NCBI GenBank assembly: GCA_009801085.1
Contig: VNWV01000011.1
Span: 186,001 to 250,000, forward strand
DNA: 64,000 nt
Direction: 5' to 3'
Origin: Lasiodiplodia sp. COLG20
Taxonomy: Eukaryota; Ascomycota; Dothideomycetes; Botryosphaeriales; Botryosphaeriaceae
Shown: in pieces, positions 24,827 to 36,885 of the stretch
Layout: each line of letters begins with the position of its first letter
Numbering within the stretch: the first letter of the stretch is position 1
The notes under the pieces: generated by a model
Told to the model about the DNA's origin: nothing
The model's input: only the letters and a program-made list of their open reading frames with translations
Database searches by the model: none
Made by a program: the position numbers and the translations under genes

Positions 24827-25423
24827 ATGTGGTCACTCTGATCCGCAATGCGCAATACGTTGAGGCCGTTCGGTTACTTGAAGATTGTGGACCAGATGCC
24901 CGCAATGAAGGCATCTTGCTTCTTGTCGACTTACTACAAGTGACAATGCTCCCTCACTGGCTTCGACTATTGGCCAATTTAGCACTGAGCCTCTACAGTG
25001 AGCATAGTGAGGTTTCAGAAGTAATACTATCCTCTCACTTGAAAGTAAATATCACTAACACGCGCATAGACATACTTAACGGAGGCTCAGAAACTTTACA
25101 ACACGACTACCCCCGAGATGCGTTTTCCGTGGCTGGTCCGTCAGCTTCCCGTCATTGCTGAACATACCAAGCGATCCCGCGCGCGTCTTACCGTGCGTAA
25201 GCTGGTTGAGGGAGGCAATGGTGCCTTTTCTGGCGGTGACGTGATTGGCTTTAGGCCGGAAGATTGGCATGGGCTTGATGCGCCCGGGCTGCGCCTCACT
25301 CAGACGAAAATCGACGACTACTTCAAGCCTACTCACGTCATTCAAACGATTGGAACTGCCTTTATTCAGACGATTGGAACCTCCCCCAGGATGAAAGCGG
25401 CCGAATTATGCCCTAAGGGATAA
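24817..25423 (+). CDS. Small unrecognised protein with PCNA-box-like motif
   Basis: Two exons, 24817-25020 and 25070-25423, give 185 aa. The 49-nt intron has GTAATA at its 5' end, CACTAACAC as branch site and ATAG at its end, and it keeps frame. The N-terminal 90 residues look helical and TPR/HEAT-like by pattern (EAVRLLED, LLVDLLQ, LANLALSLYSE, YLTEAQKLYN), but I recognise no family. Near residues 158-165 lies QTKIDDYF, which fits the PIP-box consensus Q-x-x-hydrophobic-x-x-aromatic-aromatic and is followed by KPT. A DNA replication or repair role is only suggested. The last 20 residues come from a short imperfect duplication (QTIGT twice). An upstream ATG at 24794 opens an 11-codon frame that overlaps the main start. 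Confidence 0.6.
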
Positions 25424-28400
25424 ATTACAGCTTTCCACAGCCACAGAATAATGTTGACAACATGGGTTCAGAGTCCGGATAGCCAAGCGTGGGATTTGCG
25501 GTGAAGCCACGGTAGCCATACGCTCGCGGCGCAATATTGGTAAAGCAAAGGCCAGGAAGCAGTGAGTCAAGGCATATTAGAGCGTGGAAAATATGAGGCT
25601 CGAACCATTGGAGAAGATGCGGGGAGCCACAAATGCAGTCTCCTCCCGGCGGTGCGAGTGCGCTGGAAATTAGGCCATGCATATCCAAGCCATTGGCTTC
25701 ATTTTCCTTTGAGATACATACTCCACAGACTACACTATTGCTCCAGTGCATTTGTGTCCAAGGCTTAGATAAGCATCGTGAGCTTTCCCTCCGTTATGTT
25801 GATTCATACGAGCAGAAGGAGAAATTGAATGCTTCTGTGGTTCCAGAACTCTGCAATGTACATAAACAATAATTAGTTGTTTAGAAACAAAACAGCTCTT
25901 CTTTGATTTATGCTCTCGATGCACATTTCAATGTGATAATCCAGGAACACCATCGTCCATGTGGAAATAGTTGTCTGGCTGCTTACCAAAGATCGTAGTC
26001 CTTCAAATGTCTCAAATGGTGCTGAATTGTCTATCCCGGGGAACCTGTAATGATTGTCCAGATCCGAATGTGAATTTTAAGATAACACATTCACGTCCTG
26101 ATTATCGCTTCAAATCCCCTGTTAAGTGAGTTGCAATGTGTCTGAGATGAACGGTGTGGCACGCGGAGATGGTGGTATTCTCTCTCTTTTTTCGTGAGCT
26201 GTACACCCATGTTGATTGAAATGTAAGCTGGCAGTTGCTAATGCCCTAATTGACATGGGTGTATTTACTAGTCACAGTTCTGAGATATGATTAGCAGTCT
26301 CTTCTGCGCCGGCTTGACGCGATGAGTGCTCTCTCGAAGCGTCGCAGTACTTGTGTCTGCTAAAAGGCCATCACCTAATTGGATCGCCAGGACTGATCAG
26401 GTGTTATTAGCGGACGCCGCGGCGCCAGACACCGGCTCTACTGCGGCTTTCTCACCGGCGACCAGGTGGTCAGTGCGGTTAGCGCATTCCGAGTGGTAGA
26501 TATTCTGGTCGCAGTTCGCCAGCTCACCTGTCTTCTACACTATCGCTTCCACTCTCTGATCACCACTGTCCCGCATCCGCGCAACGACAACATCCTTCCA
26601 ACAGTCATTTCAAACTCAATCTGGTATGTTTTCTCTTCCCCGGGAAAAAATGACGTCTTCTAGGTCTTCGTCCGCATGCCGGAACGGCTCTCCCTCACCA
26701 ACCCCGCCTCCTCCGCCACGAGCACCTTCGGAACGACAGCCTTCGGAACGACGCTCGCACGAGGAACACACACGAACCACACTCCAACGAGGAGGACCAC
26801 ACTCGGTACGCCAGGCACGACGGCGACGCACAAGAGACTACACACACAAGAGACTACACAAGACACTCCACACGAGACTACACACACGAGACTACACACA
26901 AGAGACCACACAAGAGACCACACACAAGAGACCACACACAAGGAACAGTCATATCGAAGACCACAAACAGGTGAGAAAGCGGCAGAGCCGGCAAGAGGAG
27001 GGACACCAGCGAATGGCTCGCACTTCTACGCAGTGCTGGTGACTAGTAGCCAGGCGCTTTGTGATGGACATGGTACCATCTACAACCGCGACCAATGGTG
27101 AAGCTAAGACGAGCCAGAAGGATGGGTAGTTCAAGGTTCTCTAGATAGTTCTTTTGCTAGTAATCTTATCTTTTTGACATTCATGATGGCCAAAAATGGT
27201 GAGAGCCCCCCAGGATTGCGTCATTGGTCAGCGTCCTTGTCGGGCAAACACCCTTAACCGGCATGTCGCGACGCGCCTCCACGCCTCCAAGCACTCACAC
27301 CGCGCTCCTCTATTGCGTACTCTGTATCGTTGTCGCGGAATTATCTTTTCACTTTCGCTCGTGCCGCAAATGACGGGTTCCCAACACCGGAAAGACCGCG
27401 GATGCCTCCGCGCAATCCCAGCCTCTCCCTCAGGCCCCGTTCTCCAGAAGAACAACTTTCGGATGAGCAGCGCTTCTAGGTAGCGATTACGTAGCTTTTT
27501 CCATACCTTGGAAGATGTGGGATTGGTCCTTTAAGCTTCCGAATATGAAATAGCAGGAATGGACAGCTGCGTTCAAGGAGAATCCTCAGCATGGAACGGA
27601 GAGCCTTCGGTCGAGAAGACCGCTGTCCCAGCGATAGCTTGTTCCCATTGCAATCTTGGTGTATTAGTATGAAGGACTGGTAGACAGAGCGTTCAAGTTT
27701 CATCAAGCCATTCGTACCCACTGTCTATCCAACGAAGCCTTGTAATGACGCCGAAGGTACATACACATGCCTATGAGCTTAGCCTGTCTCACGGATGTGA
27801 GAGCGGATGACTAATGAAAGTAAGGGCACCTGAGATGCAATCCAAGCGACGATGTGAGCAATGGTCCTTGCACAAGCGGCTCTACGCGCAATACATATGT
27901 TGCCCGAGAGCAGCAGCGAATTGCCGTCGAAGTGGAGCGACAACCTGCCGAGTTCATGACCAGCATGACCAGCACTACTGCTGCGCGCGATGGATGCGGC
28001 CGAGGCGCACACGGTCGAGATGCGCGGTGTAGTCGCGCTAGAACCGCGACGGCGCGCGGCGGAAGCTCTGGTCGCGTAGAATAGCCACAGAGCAGGCAGT
28101 GCGGGGAGTCGGTGGCTTCAACGAGGGTGAGGCGGTCGTGCAGTCGTGCTGCGCTGATCATGGTGGCCGCCTTTGGCGTAGCAGAAGTGACTTGCAGAAT
28201 GTGTGGATTTTGGGCATGCCAATGCAGTATATAAGCCAGTAAGTTGAGCCATCTGGTATGCTAGTTACGATCGAAGAGGTGGTGCTTGGTTAAATGAGAG
28301 CCTGAAGGTTTATGTAGGGCAGTCCAAGTTTCCGCCCGTCCTCTGTGGGTAATAAAGAGGTCGAAGGTTCGAAGACGGGCTAGGGAAGACAAAAAAGACG

Positions 28401-29756
28401 GTCCCAAGGAGTCTTTCTGGGCATAACTCGCATGTAGCGGGGTTCAGTTTTGCCCTTTTATTCGACGGTCATTCTTTTTGCCAGCGCCATAGCCATCGGT
28501 GACCCTAAGGAGACTCTTTCCCAGCCTGTCCCATATGCTTTTCCTTTTCTCGCCAATGCTCAGCGCCCGCAGAGTAACTTTGTGCAGACGCCCTCACGGA
28601 GCTCGCAGACCCAAATGCGAGAAAGCCGAACCGCACCATGACGTACTTTAATCGCGAAAGGGAAGCGCCCACCAACCACTTGTGCACGGCCTCACCCAGC
28701 TCGGTCGCGCAATGCCCTCACTCACCATGAAATACCTCAGGCCGCCGATAATATCTCACATCCAACGCTGCCACCGACCATTCTCACTACGCCCTGTGTC
28801 ATCTTCACCGGAAGCCGCTGCTGAAGCCGAACCATCTTCTCGTCTAAGCAAGGTCGCTGTCGTATTTCCTCTACGCAACGTACCGCACACCGCTCGTCGT
28901 CGGCGACCCGCTCCATCAACCCAAAGCCGCGCATTCACACGTGTGATAGCATGACGTCCGAGACGGGAGAGATGCTCTGCGGAGCACAAGGACAAGGCAG
29001 ACGCAGGGGACAACAAGGTAGAAGGCTATAAAGAAGGACGGACTATCGATTCAGCAGGTGACGCCGCGCGTTTTTTGGACTGTGACGATGTGGCAGTCGG
29101 ACACCTGGTGCTACACAGGTCAGCCCAAGCTCTGAAGCTAGTGGGGTCATTTCATGACATTTGCTGACGCGACTCCTTGAGCTGATGCTATCTGCGGAGC
29201 ACTGAATTGAAGCGGCTGCAGAAACCACCTAGACTAACGACGCGCTGCCTCGCCGCGATTCCAGTACGGCTTGCAGAGCGCGACACTGTCGCAGTCAAGA
29301 GCGCTCTTGGGCAGCAACTCCGCGGCAGCGGCAGCAACAGAAACATCTCTCGTAGTTAAACAATGTATTATAGGCAGAAAGAGCAATGTTAGAGATGCTG
29401 AGTCGGGAGTCCTGCGTAATGACCCTGGAAAGAAATGATCAACTGTCACTAAATGCCTTTTATGGGTTAGGAAAGGAAACAGGCGTTGCTTTCTCAATCT
29501 GGAGATAAGAAACATTGCATGTGTTCCCATCAGCGAGTGACTTCCCTACCTGCTTTTACTTTTCCCTCTTTCGCTACTACGCGAAACACTCACACAAGCT
29601 AACTACCTCCCCCATCCAGTTCTCAGACCGGCTCCAAAACAACCTCGCTTTCCTGCTCAACGCGTCCCCGCCTCCGTTTAATTTCACTTCGCGTCCTTGT
29701 AGCCCTTGAAGAAGATGTCGCAAATCACATCATTGGGCAACTTGTTCTCTGATTGG
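25424..29756. other. Gene-poor interval with a minisatellite
   Basis: No gene that I can support. Apart from the tandem repeat at 26826-26945 the region holds only short open frames on both strands. One of them (28682-28954, plus) has a basic, presequence-like start, but an equally long frame lies opposite and no domain is visible. Confidence 0.55.
26826..26945. repeat. Minisatellite, units of about 11-14 bp (GAGACTACACACAA type)
   Basis: About nine imperfect copies of a purine/ACAC-rich unit run head to tail, for example GAGACTACACACAA, GAGACCACACAAGA and GAGACCACACACAA. The plus strand is depleted in T. Because the units vary in length, several frames stay open through the array, giving spurious His/Thr/Arg-rich or Val/Cys/Ser-rich reading frames. 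I do not believe these are translated. Confidence 0.85.
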
Positions 29757-30406
29757 TCAAGGAACATCGCCGCTCTCAACGTCAAGGACGAGGTATCCAT
29801 TTCTCGCATGGATTCTCCAGGCCACGTACTGGGCACAGAGTTGTACGGCAATGACATTGCCCTCCTGCAGATTATGCGCGTAAGCGTCAGTCTCAGCATG
29901 GTTGCAAGCAGACGCCTACCTCCAAAGAGCTCAGGAAATCCTCATCCATTCTGAAAGCCTGCCCACCCATCCATGTGTAGTCTTTCGAGCAGAAAGAGTT
30001 CACATGGCTGGTCTTGACAAGCTCCTTGTTGCCAATCCTTTTGGGAGATGTTGACTGTTCGTTCTCCAGAATGGCGATCTGGAACCACGTCCAGTTCCCT
30101 TGGTCTTCGTCGCCGCATTCGCCTTGGTCGTGAGACTCAGCAAATAGCTTGATACCGCTGATCAAGCGGATCATGTCTTGCGCGAGTGGCTACATAAGTG
30201 AGCTTCGACAATCTTCGATTGATGGAGAACGGGCATACTGGCGACTTGAACCATATCTTGGTCTGAATCTGGCTATCCCAGGCGTAGACAATCTCCTCGT
30301 CAAGGCATTTGATCACATAGTTACCCGCTGTGATTGAGGAGGTTTGTGATGGCAAAGACGGGAGTTTCTCAACTCTCGCCCGGGTAAGGTGATTGAGACT
30401 ATCCAT
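29757..30406 (-). CDS. Unrecognised three-exon protein
   Basis: Exons 30406-30239, 30189-29920 and 29864-29757 give 546 nt and 181 aa; the introns are 49 and 55 nt with GTATGC..GTAG and GTAGGC..GCAG ends, and frame is kept. The protein has Trp-rich stretches (NWTWFQIAIL, YTWMGGQAF) followed by EEGNVIAVQLCAQYVAW, a pattern I associate with a fungal globular domain often described only as hypothetical. There is no signal peptide or membrane segment, so it is probably intracellular. Function unknown. Confidence 0.65.
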
Positions 30407-31575
30407 TGCGAAAGTCTCTGAGGATTTGAAGAGGATACCAGTATTTGGCCTTCTGGATGCTTCAATTATATCTCTTTCGTCCAGCGTCGGATCATTGACC
30501 GGTAGAGAGTATTAGCGGTGAAAACTGATGACGCATTGCAGATCCGGCCAGTGGTATGAGGGGTGCATAGCGCGTCGGCGGAGAATTCCGCATACAGGGA
30601 AGATGAAGTTCCACTCATGACGCACAAAATTGGGCATGGCAAGGATAGATTCGACAATCATGCAGGGTGTTCAACTACAATGCCGTATGGAGCTGTGATA
30701 TTCTCAGTGGCACAATGCCTCTATCAATGACGTTGCTAAGCCGAATTCAATCTAGGTTGCAGATGGATGTAGCTTCCGAGTAGCTTAGCTATGAATAGCA
30801 GGTACTTATCGTTATGATAGTACAGCCCCGCATTAGAAAGCTTCTCTTAATTTCTCGCTCTCATTATAATTTGGCGAGCTAGTCATGTGTTCGTGAAGTC
30901 CCAGAAAAGCCATTCATATCCGAGTGGTTTGTTCTCGTGATTTATATTGATAAAGTCACCCGATATGAGCCATAATCCATACCGCAAATATTGGGTAGCA
31001 ACTGACCTGCACTGCTCAAGTGTACAAGCCAGTATACTACCTGCCGTAAGATTAATGGAGCGGAAGCACCGATGGTTCGCAACAACACGCCGCCACCATT
31101 GACTAGAAATGGTGTAGTGGCTTTATAGCATGGTGTTAAATAGCGCGGGGCGTAATTCCTTTGACATGTGCCATAGAACAAAGTGGACAGACATGTTACC
31201 ATATACGGTCTTAAAATGCCAACCATTGCTTCCAACGTTTTCGTTCAACATACTACCCATGCGCTGTTTGAAGTACGTTGACATCACGATATCTTTGTGC
31301 TTGGAATTTTATGTGATCCAGTGCTGATTTGGGCAGCTTTTGCAGGTTTGGATATTGCTGACCTAGATAGGAAAATGGTGATGCATGTCACTCATAGGGT
31401 GATTACGCGCCTTTCCCCGCAGTACTTGCATTGTGTAGCCGACGATCAGGCCCTGAGTCCCACCACCGATACCAAGGAGAGGCGGCGGGTTTCGGCTGTG
31501 CGCCTCGTGATACGCGACCAAACTCTCAATTTACACATCCCTGCCAAATTGATCCTCGACACGAGAAAGCTCACA

Positions 31576-31810
31576 TACAGCCCCCTCTCGCAGCAGATGG
31601 CTAGCGCGAAGAATAGCAGGGCTCTCTAGCTCTGCCTTAGTAAGAAAAAAAAAACATGTGTGGGTATGTGAAGCTATCGTCCGGACGTGTATGTAAAATT
31701 TTTAATTCGACATTCTCGTCCGGATGATAGCTTCACCTACCCATGATATGAGAAAAAAAAAAAAAAGAAAACAAATCCACGCTAGCCATCGGCCGCGAGA
31801 GGGGACTGTA
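31576..31810. mobile_element. MITE with nested inverted repeats (copy 3, best termini)
   Basis: This copy shows the ends most clearly. The outer repeat, about 31 bp, starts TACAGCCCCCTCTCGC at 31576 and ends GCGAGAGGGGACTGTA at 31810, so TA flanks CAG...CTG, as expected for a Tc1/mariner-like element with a TA target duplication. The inner repeat is GTGAAGCTATCGTCCGGACG at 31668-31687 and its complement at 31717-31736 with one mismatch. A-runs lie on both sides of the inner hairpin. The 29-bp core (31688-31716) is the reverse complement of that in copy 2. No open frame. Confidence 0.85.
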
Positions 31811-34125
31811 GGCATCTATTGCTTGTTTTTCGAACGAATCTGTTGTTTTGCAGAATGCTTTTCGCTCGCACCCCGCCTCAATTATCTACCGAGTTGCACA
31901 CTCTCCGCACCCATACCCGTGGAATTTCTGAGCAGCACCCATCGCCATCATCCATTGCTCTGTCAGTTGAATGCAGAGCGGACCATATGCACATAATAAC
32001 ACGCCATTGACGGCCAGGCAGACCTCGCTCCCCGCAGCGCGCGACGTATGCGCCCAGCGATCGCTACAGGCCGGCTTCTGGATCTACAAGTCACACGGTT
32101 TGCTCCTGTCGGGGACCTTTTCTTTTTTCCATGCCAACGTCGCACTCCCATAGATCTCATTCCGGATCCCTGCTCACCTGATAGCTTTACCGAACCGGGC
32201 TCGCCGATGCCAGATAGTACTGCTTTGAGTTACACCAAAAACGCAGATCACTGTCCGCCTCTTCCACTCAGATTGAACGCCTGATCCTTCCCTCCTCGGA
32301 TTCAGTGGCCGAACTAACTACTCTTGCTAGTGATGCGTTTTGATCACCCACTACTGCTGTTCACAGGTGGTTCACTGCAGTATCTGGTCTCTAAGTCGTC
32401 TCGTGATGTCTAGCAACTTCTTCGTAAATAATTGGAAATTGCTCAGGGTCTTTTCTCCTGCCCAAGGCGTGTTGTCAAGAGTTTCTCCCCAAATAAACGA
32501 ATGTCTATACAGGGCGATGTGAATCGCAATCTCGGTTGACTCGGCCTCTTTCTTTTGTCAAGATAGGACGGCGACTTTTGTGCTTCGGTAATGAGTCCGA
32601 CAAGACATTGTGTGATATGTATTTCTAACCACAAGTAGTTACGAGGGCGACGGAGACTTGGTTGCAGTCAAAATAGAGTACAAAGAGATTGCATATGATT
32701 TTGTTTAAAGCATGGAGAGTACAAAACGGACAAAGCAGTGTTTCCCTTTTCAATTGACTACTACTTGCTCAGTGAACAAATAAAATGCTAGTTGGAATGG
32801 CAACGACTGAGAGGAAGTTACTTCCGCGAACAGGGACTTCAAAATCGCAGTTCGAATAAATATCTCTCATGGACGAAAATTGTAGTAAAGGCTCTTCCCC
32901 TGATACTTACGTTGGTTTTACGACCCATGTCCCTGCACAAACTCCACCTCTCTTTCCGTGTTCCGGACTGATGCTCCCTTACCAGAAAAGACATTGCTTT
33001 TTTCGTGTCTATGGTGGTGACGTTGGATAGTAAGAAAAGGCTGGGCCAAAAGACGACAGGACCGCCGGTCTCGAGGGAAGAATGTGGGGCATGATAAGAA
33101 TGTAGTAGCGCCAAAGGTCAACCTTCTACATCGGGTTAGAAAGTGGCTGACAAGAACCATGGATGGGGAGAACCATAGTGGAGCCCTGCAATATGCGGAA
33201 TAGACTCCACTCCATTGCCGCCCGAACCAGACCTGCAAATGCTTACCTCTGCTCTCTGCTCCTGGAGCAAGTTTTCCCATCATCAAACAATGTGATGCGC
33301 CCCATGGTGATCATTGGTAAACAAATTAAAGACTTCGAAGTTAACTTCTTTTGTTTTTTGCATTCTGGATTGAGAGCGAGGTGGTGGTGAAAGGCAGCTG
33401 TGGGGAGAGGGGTATCCAAAGGCCTAAGAATAGTAGGGTGAACGTCGCGAATCCCTAGGATGGCATCGAATGGCTACTTAAAGCGGCGTCAAGTTAAGAA
33501 TAGCAACCGTTGTTGCAGTAACAGGCGATCAGTACGACGAGCATACTTCAAAGTAGCATGCGGCCGTCTGCGACGGGTTTAGCGTTCTTCATGAACCAAG
33601 GCGATCACGGAAATCATTATGCATTATCGATAAGGGGACCGCAAGCGGAGTGGCTTGTACTGCTTGGGGCCAAACAAACCATGACGCAACGTCCCAATGC
33701 ATTGCATTTTTACCAGGCGGCCCAGTAAAGGCATGCTGATTGCTACATATCTCATTCGAAAATATTTAAACAGATCACCGGAGCCATTAGTTCTATCTTT
33801 GCCAGGCAGGTGCATTGTCCAAAATGAGCACACCGGCGTGAACAACAAAATTACCAAGCTTGGCGCAAACGCCGATGCCACTCCTTCTGTCTCCAAATAC
33901 CAACCATCCCCACACAATACCACTAACATACCATCATCAAGACCACCATCACAAATGCTCGAGATACCCACTTAGTCTCCTACATACTAGCGCCAAGGCC
34001 TTGAGGAATTGAGATCATATGCATCTGAGCATCGAACATGTCGAGATTCTTGGAAATGATGGACTTGACGCGGGCTCGGTGACAGCTGGTTGAGAGGTCC
34101 GTTGGTCCATAATTTTATCTCAGGA

Positions 34126-34146
34126 GTGTTAGAGCCACTCTAACAC
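34126..34146. repeat. Perfect 9-bp hairpin
   Basis: GTGTTAGAG and CTCTAACAC are separated by three bases (CCA). It lies about 230 bp upstream of the RING gene start. It may be chance or a protein-binding palindrome. Confidence 0.5.
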
Positions 34147-34377
34147 ATGATTATGGCGATCACAGCCCCCTTCACGCGCTCGCGTGCTGCCTGTCCGGCG
34201 ACAGATTAGCTGAACGGACACCTGCATATCCGCGACCACACTCACCGCCTCCCACCTGGAGAAATACACCATCAATCGTTCTGCTCTCATCCAAATTTCA
34301 AGATCGACTCAACTCATTTCGCCCTTCGCAAGCTTCCGTCATCCATCCCCACGCTCTTAATCCATTCGATCAACACC

Positions 34378-34800
34378 ATGCCCTCCACCAGAAAAATGCG
34401 CAACGGACCTCCATCCACCACCCACCTCCGCCGCAAGAAAGTCGCGAAAGTTGCCAAACCCACCAAGAAGTCCACAACGCCTCATCCGTTGCCAGCACCA
34501 ACGCCACCACCCAGGGCCATCATGCATGCCGCCAACGCCCACAGATTCGCGACGCCGTTCGAGACGGACGAATGTCCCGTTTGCCTTCGGGAGCTGGAGA
34601 CGGAGGTTGCATACACGGTTTGCGGTGCGGTTTGACACTCGCTCTTCTCCCGTTGACGGTCCAATGCTGATGACGATGTAGGCCACACATATTGCCAGGA
34701 CTGCCTGGTCCGCTTCATGGAAGAAGAGAAGCCGAGGTGCCCTGTGTGTCGGCGAGCGCTGGAGCCGTCCCAGTGTTGTGGCGAGACGGTTGAGAAATAG
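34378..34800 (+). CDS. Small C3HC4 RING-finger protein, probable E3 ubiquitin ligase
   Basis: Exons 34378-34624 and 34682-34800 give 121 aa. Splicing at GTGCGG..GTAG restores a complete C3HC4 RING: CPVC, then 12 residues, CGHTYCQDC, then 12 residues, CPVC. All eight zinc ligands are present. The N-terminus is basic (RRKKVAKVAK) and followed by a Pro-rich stretch, consistent with nuclear or chromatin association but not proof. Such small RING proteins usually bind an E2 and pass ubiquitin to a partner; the partner is unknown. Without the intron the first exon would stop after a few further codons and lose half of the finger, which supports the model. Confidence 0.85.
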
Positions 34801-35997
34801 CCGCCTGGCGGAACGGAGAACGCGAAAAGCTGGGCGCATCTTCGGGTAAAAGAGATATGATAATAGTATGGAAAAGACGAAGGAGATTCCCAGGACCTGG
34901 AGGCAGAAGCGAAAACTCTGAAAAGATATGAGGGAGGCTTTTGGTAGCGATTTTGTTTGCATTTAGATGTACGGTGTGTACCTGTTGAGGTGGATTGATG
35001 AGACGGTTCTGCTTGACCGTTTTGTAGTCTAGGAGCTGCGGGAAAAGCAATTCAAAAAAGGGAAAGGAATAGTCCCACCGGAGAAGACGCCGTCTTTGTT
35101 TCTGTTACTGCAAGTGCCCGTGAAACAGCCGATGAGATGTCTCCCATTCTCTCCTCGGAGCCAATCTATGGCCTCAGAGCTGGTACCAGGTCCCGCTGTA
35201 GGCTGTTCAAATGAATCAGAGTAGTTGATTTCTTTTCAGAGCCTGACAAGACGAATGCTGTTTGTCAGCCTATCCATTGAGGTCGAGAGGGGAGAACTTG
35301 ACGAGGTGAATTGTCCCGCCGGCCTCGCCTTAGCACTGCATCTCTCGTAACTCCTCTTAGCCGAAGTTCCCGCAGGAATTGGATGGAAGATCGGGTGCTG
35401 TGTTGTTGCGATAGAGGATACATAAATGTGAGATCCCGACCGATGGTGAGGTTCGGTGCCGTTGACGGGACGAGGAAGAAAATGGTAGTGGCGGCGTTGC
35501 GGTAAATTGTGAGCTCCTCGATCTGGAAAGGAGGATTGCTTGTTACACGCGAGCATGCTGGTGATCAGCTTCCTGCACCCTGTTGGTACTTTGGGGTACG
35601 ATTTACATTTCTTGGTTCAGCGCGGGCTTCCTCTGCTGTGCGCTTTCGAAAGCGACGTTGCCAGGGGCGAGGGAACAGAAGAGTAAATTGCCATAGCTTC
35701 CAGTTGCGAATTGACTCTGCAGGACGACTGGTGAATGATTAATCTGCAAGCAACGAGGTTTATTACTTCGAAAGTATAGTATGATTCTCTTAGTGATTAT
35801 TTGATTATAACTTATGGGCATGAAATGTAGCCTTAGCTGTAAGATGATGACATGAAGCAAGAAACAAAAATGGGCAGCATGAGGGGACAAAAAGTAGGGA
35901 TTGGATTTTTGCTAGATTTGATAGGTGGCACCCAATCTGCGCAATTGTAGTCTGTAGATCATTGGCATCCACTGAAGGTGGCGTCATCGTGAGCTTT

Positions 35998-36090
35998 CAC
36001 AGAGGGGTGTGTCAGCCAAAAGCAAGCGTGGATTTGTTTTTCACTCATGTCATTCGTGGTTCAAGCCATGATCCGGACGTGAATGCGGCA
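35998..36090. mobile_element. Half copy of the MITE family (copy 5)
   Basis: CAAGCGTGGATTTGTTTTT, then ACTCATGTCAT, then GGTTCAAGCCATGATCCGGACG match, in this order, the right outer arm, the A/T spacer and one inner repeat of copies 3 and 4 read on the opposite strand. The second half is not recognisable. A diverged, truncated insertion. Confidence 0.5.
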
Positions 36091-36856
36091 TTGGCAACCG
36101 CACATTTTCAACCACGCGAAGCATCACGGTGGCGGGGACAGCGAGCAAGGTCAGCCTAATGGAGACGGCAGCTTTGCGTCCAGGTTGGGCCAGCGACGTG
36201 GGCAGCAACTGGCAACATGAAGGTGTTGGACGCAGCGGGATACACTGGAGGACTTGCAGCAGAGTAAGTATCCTCGTTCCGCCGGAGGTGGCCTTAAAAT
36301 CAATAATTTTCTCACGCGACAGCCCTGCCAGCGACACGGCATGGCTCGAACCTTCTGCCCTTAAAACAATATCCGTGCATATAACACAAATAGCCGACAA
36401 GCGCACCTTGCTGCCTGATAAGCAAGTATTGTGAAGGGCAAACGCGGTGGCGATCTTGTTTCAGAGGCAGCATGGTGGGCGAAACGGGGCTACGGTCGCA
36501 ACGCGGGCGGTGTCGAGGACGGTCGGTGGGCGAGGCTGAGGCTGATTCGTGCGAGGACTGGATAACGATCGGCCGGGCAGTTCGAGTTGTGGAAATGGCA
36601 AGAGCATGCCAACTGTTAATGTCTTCAAGGAGGGACTTGTGGAGCGCAGAAGGGCTGAGCTACGGAGTTGCGGGGGCGCGGAGGTGGAGATGCGAAAGGC
36701 AGCGGCGAAGAGGATCGAAATGGGTGTAACATGCAGGACACTGCCATCTGCCTCACCGGAATTTGTTTTACCGGCTCTGAGACGCAAAGCGGCAGCGCAG
36801 CGGCTCGTTGATTTGCCGAGAGTGTTTCTGAGTGTTTTCTTGCTGACACTCGCAAG

Positions 36857-36885
36857 GATTTGAACATTAGGCAACTGCGCCACTA
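36857..36885 (-). pseudogene. tRNA-like fragment (A-box and B-box without anticodon arm)
   Basis: On the minus strand TAGTGGCGCAGTTGCC (A-box-like, 36885-36870) is followed after only three bases by GTTCAAATCC (B-box-like, 36866-36857). The anticodon arm is missing, so it cannot be a working tRNA. It could be a deletion relic or a chance match. Confidence 0.3.

Larger units (their letters stand above)
30407..34377. other. Gene-poor interval with a MITE copy
   Basis: Contains MITE copy 3 at 31576-31810 and a short perfect hairpin at 34126-34146. I checked the larger open frames (32918-33286 minus, 33697-33975 plus, 31297-31629 plus) and saw no domain and no splice-supported extension, so I call no gene. 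Confidence 0.55.

Noticed and set aside
26626..27042. 138-aa frame through the minisatellite
   Set aside because: It stays open only because of the repeat; the translation is repetitive and the other frames are equally open.
28682..28954. 90-aa plus frame with presequence-like start
   Set aside because: An equally long frame lies opposite; no conserved pattern visible.
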